This document shows, one piece after another, positions 49,447 through 58,375 of a stretch of DNA of 64,000 nucleotides. The stretch is from NCBI GenBank assembly GCA_963693105.1, contig OY843752.1:1550001-1614000 (forward strand), read 5' to 3'. Position 1 is the first letter of the stretch. Every line of letters starts with the position of its first letter. The notes beneath the pieces were generated by a model, which did no database searches, was not told the origin of the DNA, and was given only the letters and a program-made list of their open reading frames with translations. Source of the stretch: Oxydemutator sp963693105. GTDB lineage: Bacteria; Pseudomonadota; Gammaproteobacteria; Poriferisulfidales; Oxydemutatoraceae. Both the position numbers and the translations under genes were made by a program.

Positions 49447-50666
49447 CTAATTGGTTTCCCCAACGATTTCGCCCAACAACCCTTCCGTCTCCTTCTCCAA
49501 TGCCAGAATATCAGTGCGAATTTCCCCCAGTGTGCGCATCGGCTGAGGTTTATAGAAATAGCGGGTGAAACTGATTTCGTAGCCAATCTTGACGCTGTTC
49601 TCGACATACCAGGCATCGGAAACATGCGGCAACACTTCACGCTTCAGGAATGCCTCAATGCCGCCTTTTTCCGGTAGCGGTATCTGTTCGGTGTCGCGCA
49701 GGTCGGTGTCCGGTTCGTATTCCACTACGGCGGGCTTGCCGTTGATGGCGGTCTCGAAAAGACCTCGCAATGGGTCGGGGACTGTCCCTTTCTTGTGGAT
49801 TTTCTTGATGATGGGCGGAGCCTCCTCGCTTCGCTTACCATTTTCTTTCATGTCCTTGATTTCTTTTGCTTTGTAAGCGCGATTCGGGTCGGCGCCTTCA
49901 ATGCGAAGCGGGCGTTCAACGGTGATTTTCCAGTAGCCGAAAGCCTCGTTGTCAAAAATCTTGCTCTGCTCTGACTCCTCAAACGCAAGAAAGGTATCGC
50001 AAATGCGCTTGATGTCATTCTCTCCGAGTTCGCAGTTCTTCTTGCCCAGATTCTTGCGTAGCGACTGATACCACCCGGTGGCGTCAATGAGTTGCACCTT
50101 GCCCTTGCGGTGTTCAGGCTTGCGGTTGCTGAGTACCCAGATATAAGTGGCGATGCCAGTGTTATAAAACAGGTTCAACGGCAACGCGATAATAGCCTCC
50201 AGCCAATCGTTTTCAATAACCCATCGGCGGATATTGCTCTCGCCCTGCCCGGCGTCACCCGTGAATAGTGAACTCCCGTTGTGTACTTCAGCAATGCGGC
50301 TGCCGAGTTTCGTGCGCCGCTTCATTTTGCTCAGCATGTTCGCCAGGAAAAGCATCTGGCCGTCGCTGGAGCGGGTTACCAGAGAGTAGTCGGGAACATC
50401 AGCGTGACTAATCGAAAAACGCGTGTCGCTTATTTCGCCTTTCCCGCCCATGCGGTCCAAATCGCTTTTCCAACTCTTGCCATAGGGGGGATTGGAGAGC
50501 ATGAAATCAAATTCGGTGGACGGGAAGGCATCGTTAGAAAGAGTTGAATATTCAGCACCACCGACGATGTTATCCGCCGCTTCGCCTTCACCTTTGAGTA
50601 GCATATCCGCCTTACAGATGGCGTAGGTCTCGGCGTTAATCTCCTGGCCATAGAGGTGTGTCTTAA
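49447..50666 (-). pseudogene. hsdM: hsdM, 3' part (split by transposon)
   Basis: The C-terminal about 406 codons of the type I adenine methyltransferase, with the catalytic NPPY in FMLSNPPYGKSW. It lacks the SAM-binding motif, which is across the transposon. Joining 53209-53968 to this segment with one copy of the 8-base duplication gives an uninterrupted frame that reads LAKEQGKEVKTHLYGQEINA at the junction. The frame has no natural start here. Confidence 0.95.
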
Positions 50667-50674
50667 CTTCTTTA
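50667..50674. repeat. Target-site duplication, left copy
   Basis: CTTCTTTA directly next to the left inverted repeat, identical to 53209-53216. Eight bases is the IS1595-family size. Confidence 0.95.
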
Positions 50675-50700
50675 GGGAATTATATACCAAAATGCACCAA
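50675..50700 (+). repeat. Left terminal inverted repeat
   Basis: Begins GGGAATTATATACC and ends ATGCACCAA; matches the reverse complement of 53183-53208 at 25 of 26 positions. Confidence 0.95.
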
Positions 50701-50739
50701 AAACGGGGGAAAGCCTTATAGGGTAAAGGTTTTTAGTGA

Positions 50740-50768
50740 TTGACATTTGCGCTGAAATATGCAATAAT
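50740..50768 (+). promoter_or_regulatory. Transposase promoter
   Basis: A perfect TTGACA (50740-50745) and AATAAT (50763-50768) with 17-base spacing, followed by AGGAG (50793-50797) nine bases before the transposase ATG. Confidence 0.85.
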
Positions 50769-50806
50769 AAACGGGTTGTTAATCACTGATATAGGAGTAT
50801 ATCAAA

Positions 50807-51730
50807 ATGAAAAAGAGAGTAGCCAAAACCCTATCCACATTTGACTTTATGGCCATGTTTCCGACAGAGAAGAGAGCGCGTAAGTATGTAGAGCGTTTGC
50901 TTTGGAAGGGCAAGCCAGTATGTCCGCATTGCAAGCATGGCAAGGTAATGACACTGAAAAGAGAAGGTCATTACAAGTGCCATAGTTGCCGCAAGGTATT
51001 TACTGTTCGGGTAGGTACCATCATGGAGAGTAGCAAGGTGCCGTTTCGCAAGTGGTTGTATGCGATGTATCTGATTGCTACTTCCCGCAAAAGCATTAGC
51101 AGTTTGCAGTTGAGTAAAGAGATTGGCGTTACTCAAAAGACTGCATGGTTTCTTGGTCATAGAATCCGTGAAGCCTTTAAGAGCGGTGATGTATTGCTTT
51201 CAGATATTGTGGAAGTGGATGAAACCTACATCGGCGGCAAGGAACGCAACAAGCATAGCAACAAGAAGTTGAGGGCTGGTCGTGGAGCAGTGGGTAAGGC
51301 GGCTGTAATGGGTATGCGAGAGCGCACTGGTAAAGTAAAGGCCATGTCGGTAGAGAGTGCGGACAAGCCTACGCTACAAGGTGCAATTCATAAGCACATT
51401 GAAAAGGGTTCGGTTGTTTATACCGACGACCACAGGGCTTACTTGGGGTTGGAAGGATACGACCATAGCAAGGTCAATCATTCAGCAAAGGAATATGTAA
51501 ATGGAATGGCACATACTAACGGCATTGAGTCGGTATGGGCTGTGCTCAAGCGTGGATATGTAGGCACCTTCCACAATTTCAGCGAGAAGCATTTACAGCG
51601 ATATGTAGATGAGTTTGCTTTCAGGTTGAATGAGGGTAACTGTGAAGTGGATACGGAAGACAGGATTGTCGCGCTTTGTAATGGAATGCAAGGCAAGCGT
51701 ATCAAGTACAAAGATTTGACAGGGAAGTAA
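50807..51730 (+). CDS. IS1595-family (ISXO2-like) transposase
   Basis: 307 residues. An N-terminal zinc ribbon (C39-x2-C42, C58-x2-C61) is followed by a small helical part with SKEIGVTQKTAWFLGHRI. The DDE catalytic core shows VEVDETYIGGKER (D138), VVYTDDHRAY (D207) and HTNGIESVWAVLKRG (E241, with K248). It moves the element by cut-and-paste or replicative strand transfer. It looks intact. Confidence 0.95.
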   Translation: MKKRVAKTLSTFDFMAMFPTEKRARKYVERLLWKGKPVCPHCKHGKVMTLKREGHYKCHSCRKVFTVRVGTIMESSKVPFRKWLYAMYLIATSRKSISSLQLSKEIGVTQKTAWFLGHRIREAFKSGDVLLSDIVEVDETYIGGKERNKHSNKKLRAGRGAVGKAAVMGMRERTGKVKAMSVESADKPTLQGAIHKHIEKGSVVYTDDHRAYLGLEGYDHSKVNHSAKEYVNGMAHTNGIESVWAVLKRGYVGTFHNFSEKHLQRYVDEFAFRLNEGNCEVDTEDRIVALCNGMQGKRIKYKDLTGK

Positions 51731-51816
51731 CAGGACGGGGCAATGGTGCAGTTTGTGATTAACAACAATACTCTCGGCTGTGCTGTTGCCCTTTATTGTG
51801 TGCTGGAGTTAATCAA

Positions 51817-51835
51817 GTGAAGGCTGCCCCCCCCC
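51817..51835 (+). promoter_or_regulatory. GTG start and nine-C tract before the methylase frame
   Basis: GGAG (51805-51808) lies 8 bases before a GTG (51817), then AAG GCT G and nine C (51827-51835). With nine C this start reads 24 codons to a TGA at 51886. With ten C it would enter the methylase frame directly. The tract could be a phase-variation switch or an assembly error. Confidence 0.6.
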
Positions 51836-51857
51836 AAATGGTATATGCCAGAACACT

Positions 51858-53063
51858 TTGTACACGGGTGATAACTTGTACATCTTGAACGGCATGAACA
51901 GTGAGTCGGTGGACTTGATTTACCTTGACCCGCCGTTTAATTCCAAGCGGTTTTATTCGGCACCTGTAGGGAGTAAATCAGCAGGGGCAAGTTTCAAGGA
52001 TATGTGGACTTGGCAGGATGTAGATGAAGCCTGCCTTGAGCGGCTGGTGAGTAACTATCCGTACCTTGTTCAGTTTATAGAGGCAGTGGAAGGGATACAC
52101 GGCAAACCGATGATGTCATACATAACCTACATGACGCAAAGGGTAATAGAATTGCACAGAGTGTTAAAGAGTACTGGAAGTTTGTATCTACATTGCGACC
52201 CTACCGCGAGTCACTATCTGAAAGTGCTACTTGATAGAGTGTTCGGAAAGGGGAACTTTCTGAATGAGATTATCTGGCATTATTACAACGGTTCAAATAG
52301 AGCAAAAACAAACTTCGGTAGAAAGCACGATGTTATATTCTTCTACGCCAAGAAGCGCGATAAGCATTTGTATAACTGGAATGATATGCGAGAGCCGTAT
52401 GTTAAAGGCAGTTCGTACGCCAAAGGAACGAATTACGGCAAGAAGGGTTTTTTACAGGGAGATGAACGCGGGAAACTTATGCACGATGTATGGCGTATTC
52501 CCTCAATCAATAACATGGCGAAAGAGCGCACCGGATACCCTACACAGAAACCGCTTGCATTACTCAATCGCATTATCAAAGCCAGTAGTAAAAAGGGGGA
52601 TGTAGTGTTTGACCCGTTTTGCGGATGTGCTACGACAATGGTAGCGGCACAACAGTTACAGCGCGGGTGGGTAGGAATAGACATTGAAAGCAAAGCGGCA
52701 GAGTTGGTGGTGGATAGATTGTCAGATGAAGCAGGATTATTCGATGAGTTTATCCATAGAAAGGATGTGCCAGTACGAACGGATGTAAAGATTGAGTCGG
52801 AAAAGAGTAAGAGTGTGAAAGACAGATTGTTCAATGAGCAAAAAGGGGCATGTAACGGCTGTCGTGATGAGTTTGAGATACGACACTTTGAGGTTGACCA
52901 TATTATTCCGAGGTCAAAAGGTGGTGGGAATTACTACGAGAATTATCAGTTGCTTTGTGGAAGTTGCAATCGTACAAAAGGCAATCGGCCTATGGAATAC
53001 CTACACAAGAAAATAACGGCGCGTGAGAAACACATGCAGCATAGAATTACTTTCGGAGCATGA
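51858..53063 (+). CDS. DNA methyltransferase fused to HNH nuclease domain
   Basis: 401 residues from a TTG at 51858; the frame opens at 51813 but has no ATG or GTG before. Beta-class order: catalytic DPPF (24-27) first, then SAM motif DPFCGCATT (252-260), as in N4-cytosine/N6-adenine enzymes. The C-terminus is an HNH module with C332, C335, DH (347-348), C367 and C370 in VDHIIPRSKGGGNYY and CGSCNRTKGNR. One protein could both modify and cut DNA. A better start (GTG 51817) is out of frame because of a nine-C run. Passenger of the transposon. Confidence 0.88.
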   Translation: MYTGDNLYILNGMNSESVDLIYLDPPFNSKRFYSAPVGSKSAGASFKDMWTWQDVDEACLERLVSNYPYLVQFIEAVEGIHGKPMMSYITYMTQRVIELHRVLKSTGSLYLHCDPTASHYLKVLLDRVFGKGNFLNEIIWHYYNGSNRAKTNFGRKHDVIFFYAKKRDKHLYNWNDMREPYVKGSSYAKGTNYGKKGFLQGDERGKLMHDVWRIPSINNMAKERTGYPTQKPLALLNRIIKASSKKGDVVFDPFCGCATTMVAAQQLQRGWVGIDIESKAAELVVDRLSDEAGLFDEFIHRKDVPVRTDVKIESEKSKSVKDRLFNEQKGACNGCRDEFEIRHFEVDHIIPRSKGGGNYYENYQLLCGSCNRTKGNRPMEYLHKKITAREKHMQHRITFGA

Positions 53064-53182
53064 ACAAGTCAAAGCCAACAACGCGGAAGGTCAAGAGGGA
53101 AAGAAGGCGACCGCCTGCATGGTTTGATGATGTCGTAAGGAAGGCTTTGTTGTCTGGTGAAGGCAAGAAGAATGCTAAATAG
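53060..53182 (+). CDS. Small basic ORF after the methylase
   Basis: 40 residues, rich in Lys and Arg, with PPAWFDDVVRKALLSG in the middle. The ATG overlaps the methylase stop (ATGA) and follows a GGAG. It ends one base before the right inverted repeat. Tight coupling suggests a real second passenger gene, perhaps a DNA-binding helper. Family not recognised. Confidence 0.6.
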   Translation: MNKSKPTTRKVKRERRRPPAWFDDVVRKALLSGEGKKNAK

Positions 53183-53208
53183 TTGGTGCATTTTTGTATA
53201 TAATTCCC
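53183..53208 (-). repeat. Right terminal inverted repeat
   Basis: Plus-strand TTGGTGCAT...AATTCCC, the inverted partner of 50675-50700. Confidence 0.95.
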
Positions 53209-53216
53209 CTTCTTTA
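53209..53216. repeat. Target-site duplication, right copy
   Basis: CTTCTTTA, identical to 50667-50674, directly next to the right inverted repeat. Confidence 0.95.
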
Positions 53217-53968
53217 CCTTGCTCCTTGGCTAGTTCCCGCAATGTTTCTTCGGCGACCGTCAGCATCCCGCCGGTACCGCAGGCGCCGTCGTAGAGCAGG
53301 TAGGTGCTGGACTTGATCTTGTCGGCAACGGGAAGGAAGATGAGTTTTGCCATCAACTTGACCGCATCGCGCGGCGTCCAGTGTTCACCGGCTTCTTCGT
53401 TATTCTTTTCGTTGAAACGGCGCACCAATTCCTCAAAGATTGTGCCCATGCCGTGGTTGTCCAGACCGGGATGCTTGATCGATCCGTCTTTATTCTTTAT
53501 CGGGTAGGGGCTGAGATTGATATCGGGTGATGTGAGTTTTTCAATCAATGTGCCCAACGCATCAGCTTTCGAGAGGTCCGGAATCTGGTTGCGAAACTTG
53601 AAGTTGTCGAGAATATCCTGCACGTTGGGCGAAAAGCCGTCGAGATATGCTTCAAAGTCAGCGCGAAGTTGCTGTTGATTGGCACAGGCTTTCAGGTCCC
53701 GTAGGGTGAATTTGGAAACATTGTAGAACGCATGCCCGGCGGCCATACGTAAAGTCCCGTCCTGTTCGACCACTTTGGCTTTATCCAGTCGGCTCATCGC
53801 ATCCAAGACGGCTTGCTTGCTGTTCTCCAGTACCGCGTCCAGGCGACGAAGAAGGGTCATGGGAAGAATCACATCGCGGTATTTCCCTCGCACGTACAAA
53901 TCGCGTAGCACATCGTCTGCGATGCCCCAGATAAAAGCGACAATTCTTCCGTGTTGGTCGTTGTTCAT
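53209..53968 (-). pseudogene. hsdM: hsdM, 5' part (split by transposon)
   Basis: The N-terminal about 253 codons from ATG at 53968 (MNNDQHGRIVAFIWG; a TTG lies three codons earlier). It includes HWTPRDAVKLMAKL and the SAM motif DGACGTGGML. The frame runs into the transposon and stops at 53069. Without the NPPY half it cannot methylate. The start is 30 bases after the gltX stop on the same strand. Confidence 0.95.
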
Positions 53969-53998
53969 GTCGGTCAACTCACAGACAAGCCTGAGATT

Positions 53999-55390
53999 TT
54001 ACTCCACCGGAAGCGCACGGCGTATCCGCGCGAGACAGCGTTCCTTCCCCAGCCATTCCATCACCCGGCTGAGGTCGGGGCTGGGTGCGCCGCCGGTCAG
54101 CGCGAAGCGCAGCGGTTTGCCGAGTTTTCCCATCGGGATGTTCAATTCTTTCAGCACGCCGGACAAGGTCTGTTTCAGCACTTCATCGCGCCATTCCCCG
54201 ACCGACTCCAGCGCCGCGAGCAGGCGGTTCAGGTATGAACCCACCTCGGCGGTCGCGTGTTTGCGCGCCGTGGCGGTGTCGTAGTCTATTTCTTCTTTGT
54301 ACAGAAAAACCGCGCCCTGCGCCATTGCCTGCAACGTCGGATGACGCGACTTCATCGCATCCATCACGTCTTCAAGCGCGGGGCCTTGCGCGGGGTCGCA
54401 TCCGAGCAGCCGCAGGCGCGCGGCAAAATCATCCGCCAACGAGGCCGACGGCGTTTGCGCCAGATAGTGCCCGTTCAGCCAGTCGAGTTTGTCGGGATCG
54501 AACGCCGCGGCGGAGGCATTCAGGCCGTCGAGGTCGAAATACCGCACCATCTCATCGAGCGAAAACACTTCCTGGTCGCCATGCGCCCAGCCGAGACGCA
54601 CCAGGCAGTTGAGCAGCGCCGCGGGCAGATAGCCCTGCTCGCGGTAGTGCGCGACACCGGGCGCCCCGGTGCGCTTCGACAGCCTCGCGCCGTGGCGGTC
54701 GAGAATCAGCGGCACGTGCGCGTAGTCCGGCGGCGACGCATCGAGCGCGCGGAAAATATTGAACTGGCGCGGCGTGTTGCTCAAGTGATCGTCGCCGCGA
54801 ATCACGTGTGTAATCTCCATGTCCATGTCGTCCACGACGACCGTCAGGTTGTAAGTCGGCGTTCCGTCGGCGCGCGCGATTACCAGATCGTCGAGCTCGC
54901 TGTTGGCGGTCTCGACCTCGCCGTGTACATGGTCGCGAAAGACCACCGCGCCTTGTTGCGGATTCATAAAGCGCACCACCGGCGCAACGCCCGCGCGCGG
55001 CGCGCGGCCATCGCGGCAGCGCCCGTTGTAACGCGGTTTGTCGCCCTTCGCGAGTTGTTCGCGGCGCAGTTCCTCGAGTTCCTCGCGGGTGCAGTAGCAA
55101 TGATAGGCTTTGCCTTCGTCGAGCAGGCGCGCGATGACTTCGCGGTAACGCGCCATTCTGTGGCTCTGGTAGAAGGGGCCTTCGTCCCAATCCAGCCCAA
55201 GCCACGCCAGCCCGTCCTGAATCGCGTTCGCCGACTCTTCGCTGGAACGTTCGCGGTCGGTGTCCTCGATACGCAGCACAAAACAGCCGTCGTGACGACG
55301 CGCGTACAGCCACGAAAACAACGCGGTGCGCATGCTGCCCGCGTGCAGCACGCCGGTCGGGCTCGGTGCGAAACGCGTGCGGACTTTCAT
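53999..55390 (-). CDS. gltX: Glutamyl-tRNA synthetase
   Basis: 463 residues from ATG at 55390. The class I HIGH-type motif is APSPTGVLHAGSMRTAL, and KMSKS appears as ARLSKRTG. The cysteine-rich zinc region around YHCYCTREELEEL is partly present. It charges tRNA-Glu. It overlaps pgpA by 4 bases. The known target of E. coli HipA is GltX, and hipA is also in this window. Confidence 0.97.
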   Translation of the reverse strand: MKVRTRFAPSPTGVLHAGSMRTALFSWLYARRHDGCFVLRIEDTDRERSSEESANAIQDGLAWLGLDWDEGPFYQSHRMARYREVIARLLDEGKAYHCYCTREELEELRREQLAKGDKPRYNGRCRDGRAPRAGVAPVVRFMNPQQGAVVFRDHVHGEVETANSELDDLVIARADGTPTYNLTVVVDDMDMEITHVIRGDDHLSNTPRQFNIFRALDASPPDYAHVPLILDRHGARLSKRTGAPGVAHYREQGYLPAALLNCLVRLGWAHGDQEVFSLDEMVRYFDLDGLNASAAAFDPDKLDWLNGHYLAQTPSASLADDFAARLRLLGCDPAQGPALEDVMDAMKSRHPTLQAMAQGAVFLYKEEIDYDTATARKHATAEVGSYLNRLLAALESVGEWRDEVLKQTLSGVLKELNIPMGKLGKPLRFALTGGAPSPDLSRVMEWLGKERCLARIRRALPVE

Positions 55391-55881
55391 GCGCCGATAA
55401 TCAACAACAGCGCCTGCATCCCGACGAGGGTGAAAAGGCCGGCGAGCAGGTCGTCGAGCATGATCCCGAAACCGCCGGTAACATGGCGGTCCACCCAATC
55501 AATCGGCCACGGCTTGAGCACGTCGAGAACGCGAAACAGCAGGAAGGCGAGAACCAGCCAGGCACAGTCGCCGGGCAAATGAGCGGGCAGATAAAAAAGG
55601 CCGAGCAACATGCCGGCAATCTCATCAATCACAATGGCCCGATGGTCGTGCGCGCCCAGTGCCGCGCTCGTGTAACCGGCGGCGGCCGTGCCGACCGCGA
55701 ACAACGCCGCGACCACCGCCAGATAAGCCCACGCCGGCAGCCCGACAATCAGAAAATACACCGGAAACGCCAGCAACGTGCCGAGCGTGCCGGGGGCGAC
55801 CGGCGCCAGACCGGCGCCGAAACCCAGCGACAGAACATGCACCGGATTCCGGGACATGAAGCGGAAATCGGGCTTCTTCAT
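55387..55881 (-). CDS. pgpA: Phosphatidylglycerophosphatase A
   Basis: 164 residues. GFGAGLAPVAPGTLGTL and IVIDEIAGMLLGL are the PgpA signatures, with several membrane segments. It dephosphorylates phosphatidylglycerol phosphate. It overlaps thiL by one base and gltX by 4. Confidence 0.95.
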   Translation of the reverse strand: MKKPDFRFMSRNPVHVLSLGFGAGLAPVAPGTLGTLLAFPVYFLIVGLPAWAYLAVVAALFAVGTAAAGYTSAALGAHDHRAIVIDEIAGMLLGLFYLPAHLPGDCAWLVLAFLLFRVLDVLKPWPIDWVDRHVTGGFGIMLDDLLAGLFTLVGMQALLLIIGA

Positions 55882-57257
55882 CACTGAAAATGGTCGTGGC
55901 CGGGCGAACGCGGCAAGTCCACCGCATCCCCGTTCCAGGTGCAGCGCAATCCCGGCGCGGCGGTGATATGCCCGATGCGAGTGATGCCGCACAGTCCCGC
56001 GGATTTCAAAGACTCCTGCAACTCGTCGAAATGACGGTCGTCCATCGTGAACAGCAACTCGTAATCTTCGCCGTAGGTCAGCGCCGACAGCCAGTCCGCG
56101 GCGGTGTCGCAGCAACGGCGAAACGTCCGCGAGACCGGGGCGCGGTCCATTTCAACTTCGCCGCCGACGCCGCCGGCGTCGAGCAGGCGCAACAAATCCC
56201 TGAAAACGCCGTCCGAGACGTCCAGCGCGGCACTCGCGTGCTGCACGATGAGCCGCCCCTCCTCGACACGCGGCGAAGGCCGCGCCGCCTTGCGGCGGCA
56301 GGCGTTGGCGGCGGCGGCGCCGCAATGGTTCAGGCGCCCGGCGCGCCGCGCCGTCAGTCCGACGTCGCCGACCGCGCCGGTCAGGTAAATGCCGTCGCCG
56401 TCGCGCGCACCGCCGCGAGTCATGCAGTCGTCGGGGGCGACGCCGATCAACTGCACCGTGGCCGACAGCGGGCCGCGCGCGGTGTCGCCTCCGACCAGGC
56501 TGATTTTGTGCGAATCGGCAAGCGCGAAAAACCCTTTTGCAAAGTGCGACACCCAGTCTTCGTCGGCGCGCGGCAGTGTCAGCACCAGCAACGCCCAGCG
56601 AGGCACGGCGCCCATCGCCGCAAAGTCGCTCAGATTGACCGCCAGCGACTTGTGGCCGACATCGCCGGCGTCGGCGTCGGCGGCGAAATGCGTGCCGGCC
56701 ACCAGCGTGTCGGCGGCCACCACCAGCTGCTCCGCAACCGGGCCGAGCACCGCGGCATCGTCGCCGATGCCGACGACCACCCCGGCGTCGCCGGACGGGC
56801 GCGCCAGATAGGTCTGCACCAGTTGCTCCTCGCTCATGGTTTCTCCGGAACAGCGCTTTGCAAGGCGGTCGAGAACGCCGTTGACAAAGCGGTAGCCCTG
56901 CTCGGCGCCGTATTTCTTCGCCAGATGCACGGCCTCGGTAATCGCCACGGCGGCGTCAATGTCGTCACGGCACAAAATTTCGTAGCCCGCGTTGCGGACA
57001 ATCGCGCGCTCAATCGGGTCCACGTCTTCGAGCGGCATGTCCATGCATTGCTGGAGATCACCGTCCGCCGTCCGGTCGATGGCGGCACGCAGCAATTCGG
57101 TGAAATAACCGGCATCCACCTTGTCGTAGCCGTCGCCGCCGACAAACTGCGCCTCGATTTCGTCGAAATCCTGGCCGGTCATCTGCCACTGGTAAACGGC
57201 CTGTATCGCCAGCCGCCGGGCGCGGCTGCGGGCATGGAACAACAAATGATCGCCCAT
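55881..57257 (-). CDS. nusB-thiL: NusB-ThiL, one continuous frame (antitermination factor plus thiamine-monophosphate kinase)
   Basis: 458 codons without a stop. Residues 1-140 are NusB (RRLAIQAVYQWQM, IERAIVRNAGYEIL, GYRFVNGVLDRLAKR). Residues 141-458 are ThiL (VVGIGDDAAVLGP, KSLAVNLSDFAAMGA, ALDVSDGVFRDLLRLL, LTYGEDYELLFT). At the joint the reading is LAKRCSGETMSEEQLVQTYL. GGAGA lies five bases before the ThiL ATG at 56837, so ThiL could also be made alone. NusB acts in rRNA antitermination; ThiL makes thiamine diphosphate. Whether the fused chain is made is unknown. Confidence 0.88.
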   Translation of the reverse strand: MGDHLLFHARSRARRLAIQAVYQWQMTGQDFDEIEAQFVGGDGYDKVDAGYFTELLRAAIDRTADGDLQQCMDMPLEDVDPIERAIVRNAGYEILCRDDIDAAVAITEAVHLAKKYGAEQGYRFVNGVLDRLAKRCSGETMSEEQLVQTYLARPSGDAGVVVGIGDDAAVLGPVAEQLVVAADTLVAGTHFAADADAGDVGHKSLAVNLSDFAAMGAVPRWALLVLTLPRADEDWVSHFAKGFFALADSHKISLVGGDTARGPLSATVQLIGVAPDDCMTRGGARDGDGIYLTGAVGDVGLTARRAGRLNHCGAAAANACRRKAARPSPRVEEGRLIVQHASAALDVSDGVFRDLLRLLDAGGVGGEVEMDRAPVSRTFRRCCDTAADWLSALTYGEDYELLFTMDDRHFDELQESLKSAGLCGITRIGHITAAPGLRCTWNGDAVDLPRSPGHDHFQ

Positions 57258-57270
57258 CAATCCGTTCCCG

Positions 57271-57735
57271 TCAGCCCAGTTGCCGGAGAAGACCGGCCAT
57301 TTCCAGCGTCGCCAGCGCCGCCTCGGCGCCGCGGTTTTTTTCGGCGCCGGCGCGTGCCCTCGCCTGTTCCGCGTTGTCCGCCGCGAGCACGCCGAACCCA
57401 ATCGGCACGCCGGTATCGAGGATGACGCGGGCGACACCGCGGCTGCATTCGCGCACGACGTGCTCAAAATGCGGAGTCTCCCCGCGGATGACGCAGCCCA
57501 CGGCGATGATCCCGGCGTAACGGCCGGCGTCGGCGCAACGGCACGCGGCCAGCGGAATTTCAAACGCACCCGGCACATGCACGATGTCCACGCCTTGCGC
57601 GTTGTGCTCGCGCAAGGTCCGCAGCGCGCCCTCGGCCAGCGCGGCCACGATTTTCCGGTTGTAACGGGAAGCGACGATGCAAAACCTCGCGCCGCGGCCG
57701 TCGGCTTTCGCCTCGATTCGCCGGATCTCAGTCAT
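57271..57735 (-). CDS. ribH: 6,7-dimethyl-8-ribityllumazine synthase
   Basis: 154 residues from ATG at 57735; a GTG lies two codons earlier. Substrate motifs VPGAFEIPLA, GCVIRGETPHFEHV and FGVLAADNAEQA are clear. It joins the RibB product with the pyrimidine to form lumazine. It overlaps ribB by 8 bases. Confidence 0.97.
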   Translation of the reverse strand: MTEIRRIEAKADGRGARFCIVASRYNRKIVAALAEGALRTLREHNAQGVDIVHVPGAFEIPLAACRCADAGRYAGIIAVGCVIRGETPHFEHVVRECSRGVARVILDTGVPIGFGVLAADNAEQARARAGAEKNRGAEAALATLEMAGLLRQLG

Positions 57736-58357
57736 CGGCACGCGCCCCGTGTTCGGTGCGGTAGCGAATCAAGTCCTCCACCGTGCCGATTTTCAGGCGG
57801 TGGTGGCGCGCGAAGGCCTCGAGATCGGGGCGCCGCGCCATGGAACCGTCCTCTTTCAGAATCTCGACGATGACCGCCGCCGGTTCGGCGGCGCCGGCAA
57901 GCCGCGCCAGATCGCACCCGGCCTCGGTGTGCCCGGCGCGGGTCAGCACGCCGCCCGGTTGCGCCATCAGCGGAAAAATATGTCCGGGCCGGTTCACATC
58001 GCCGGGCGAGACGCCCGGCGCGACCGCGGTTTGGACGGTATGCGCCCTGTCGTGCGCCGATATGCCGGTGCTGACGCCGGTGCGCGCATCAATCGAGACG
58101 GTGAAGTTCGTTGCCAGACAGTCGGCGGGGCTGTCAACCATCAACGGCAGTTCAAGACGTGTGCAATGCTCGCGCGTCAGCGTCAGACAGACCAGCCCGC
58201 GGCCGTGGGTAATCATGAAATTAATCGCCCGCGGCGTGACCCGCTCCGCCGCCATCACCAGGTCACCCTCATTTTCGCGGTCTTCACCATCCATGATAAT
58301 GACCATCCGCCCGTTGCGAATGTCCGCGACCAGCTCTTCGATGGTTGCGCTCGGCAT
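57728..58357 (-). CDS. ribB: 3,4-dihydroxy-2-butanone-4-phosphate synthase
   Basis: 209 residues. DGEDRENEGDLVMAAE and HTEAGCDLARLAG are the catalytic motifs. It is a stand-alone RibB, with no GTP cyclohydrolase II domain, so RibA must be elsewhere. It supplies the four-carbon unit to RibH just downstream. Confidence 0.96.
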   Translation of the reverse strand: MPSATIEELVADIRNGRMVIIMDGEDRENEGDLVMAAERVTPRAINFMITHGRGLVCLTLTREHCTRLELPLMVDSPADCLATNFTVSIDARTGVSTGISAHDRAHTVQTAVAPGVSPGDVNRPGHIFPLMAQPGGVLTRAGHTEAGCDLARLAGAAEPAAVIVEILKEDGSMARRPDLEAFARHHRLKIGTVEDLIRYRTEHGARADD

Positions 58358-58375
58358 CACATCCGGCGGACGGGC

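Larger units (their letters stand above)
50675..53208. mobile_element. IS1595-like transposon with methylase-HNH passenger
   Basis: 2,534 bp bounded by 26-base terminal inverted repeats (50675-50700 and 53183-53208; outer part GGGAATTATATAC, one mismatch) and a perfect 8-base duplication. It contains a transposase, a DNA methyltransferase-HNH fusion and a small basic ORF, all on plus. Base composition is more AT-rich than the core chromosome. It sits inside hsdM in the opposite orientation. IS1595-group transposons are known to carry passenger genes. Confidence 0.95.

Noticed and set aside
41442..53998. Integrative element with att repeats around the defence island
   Set aside because: I found no direct repeats, integrase or tRNA at either border; the island simply abuts the csiV stop and the gltX stop.
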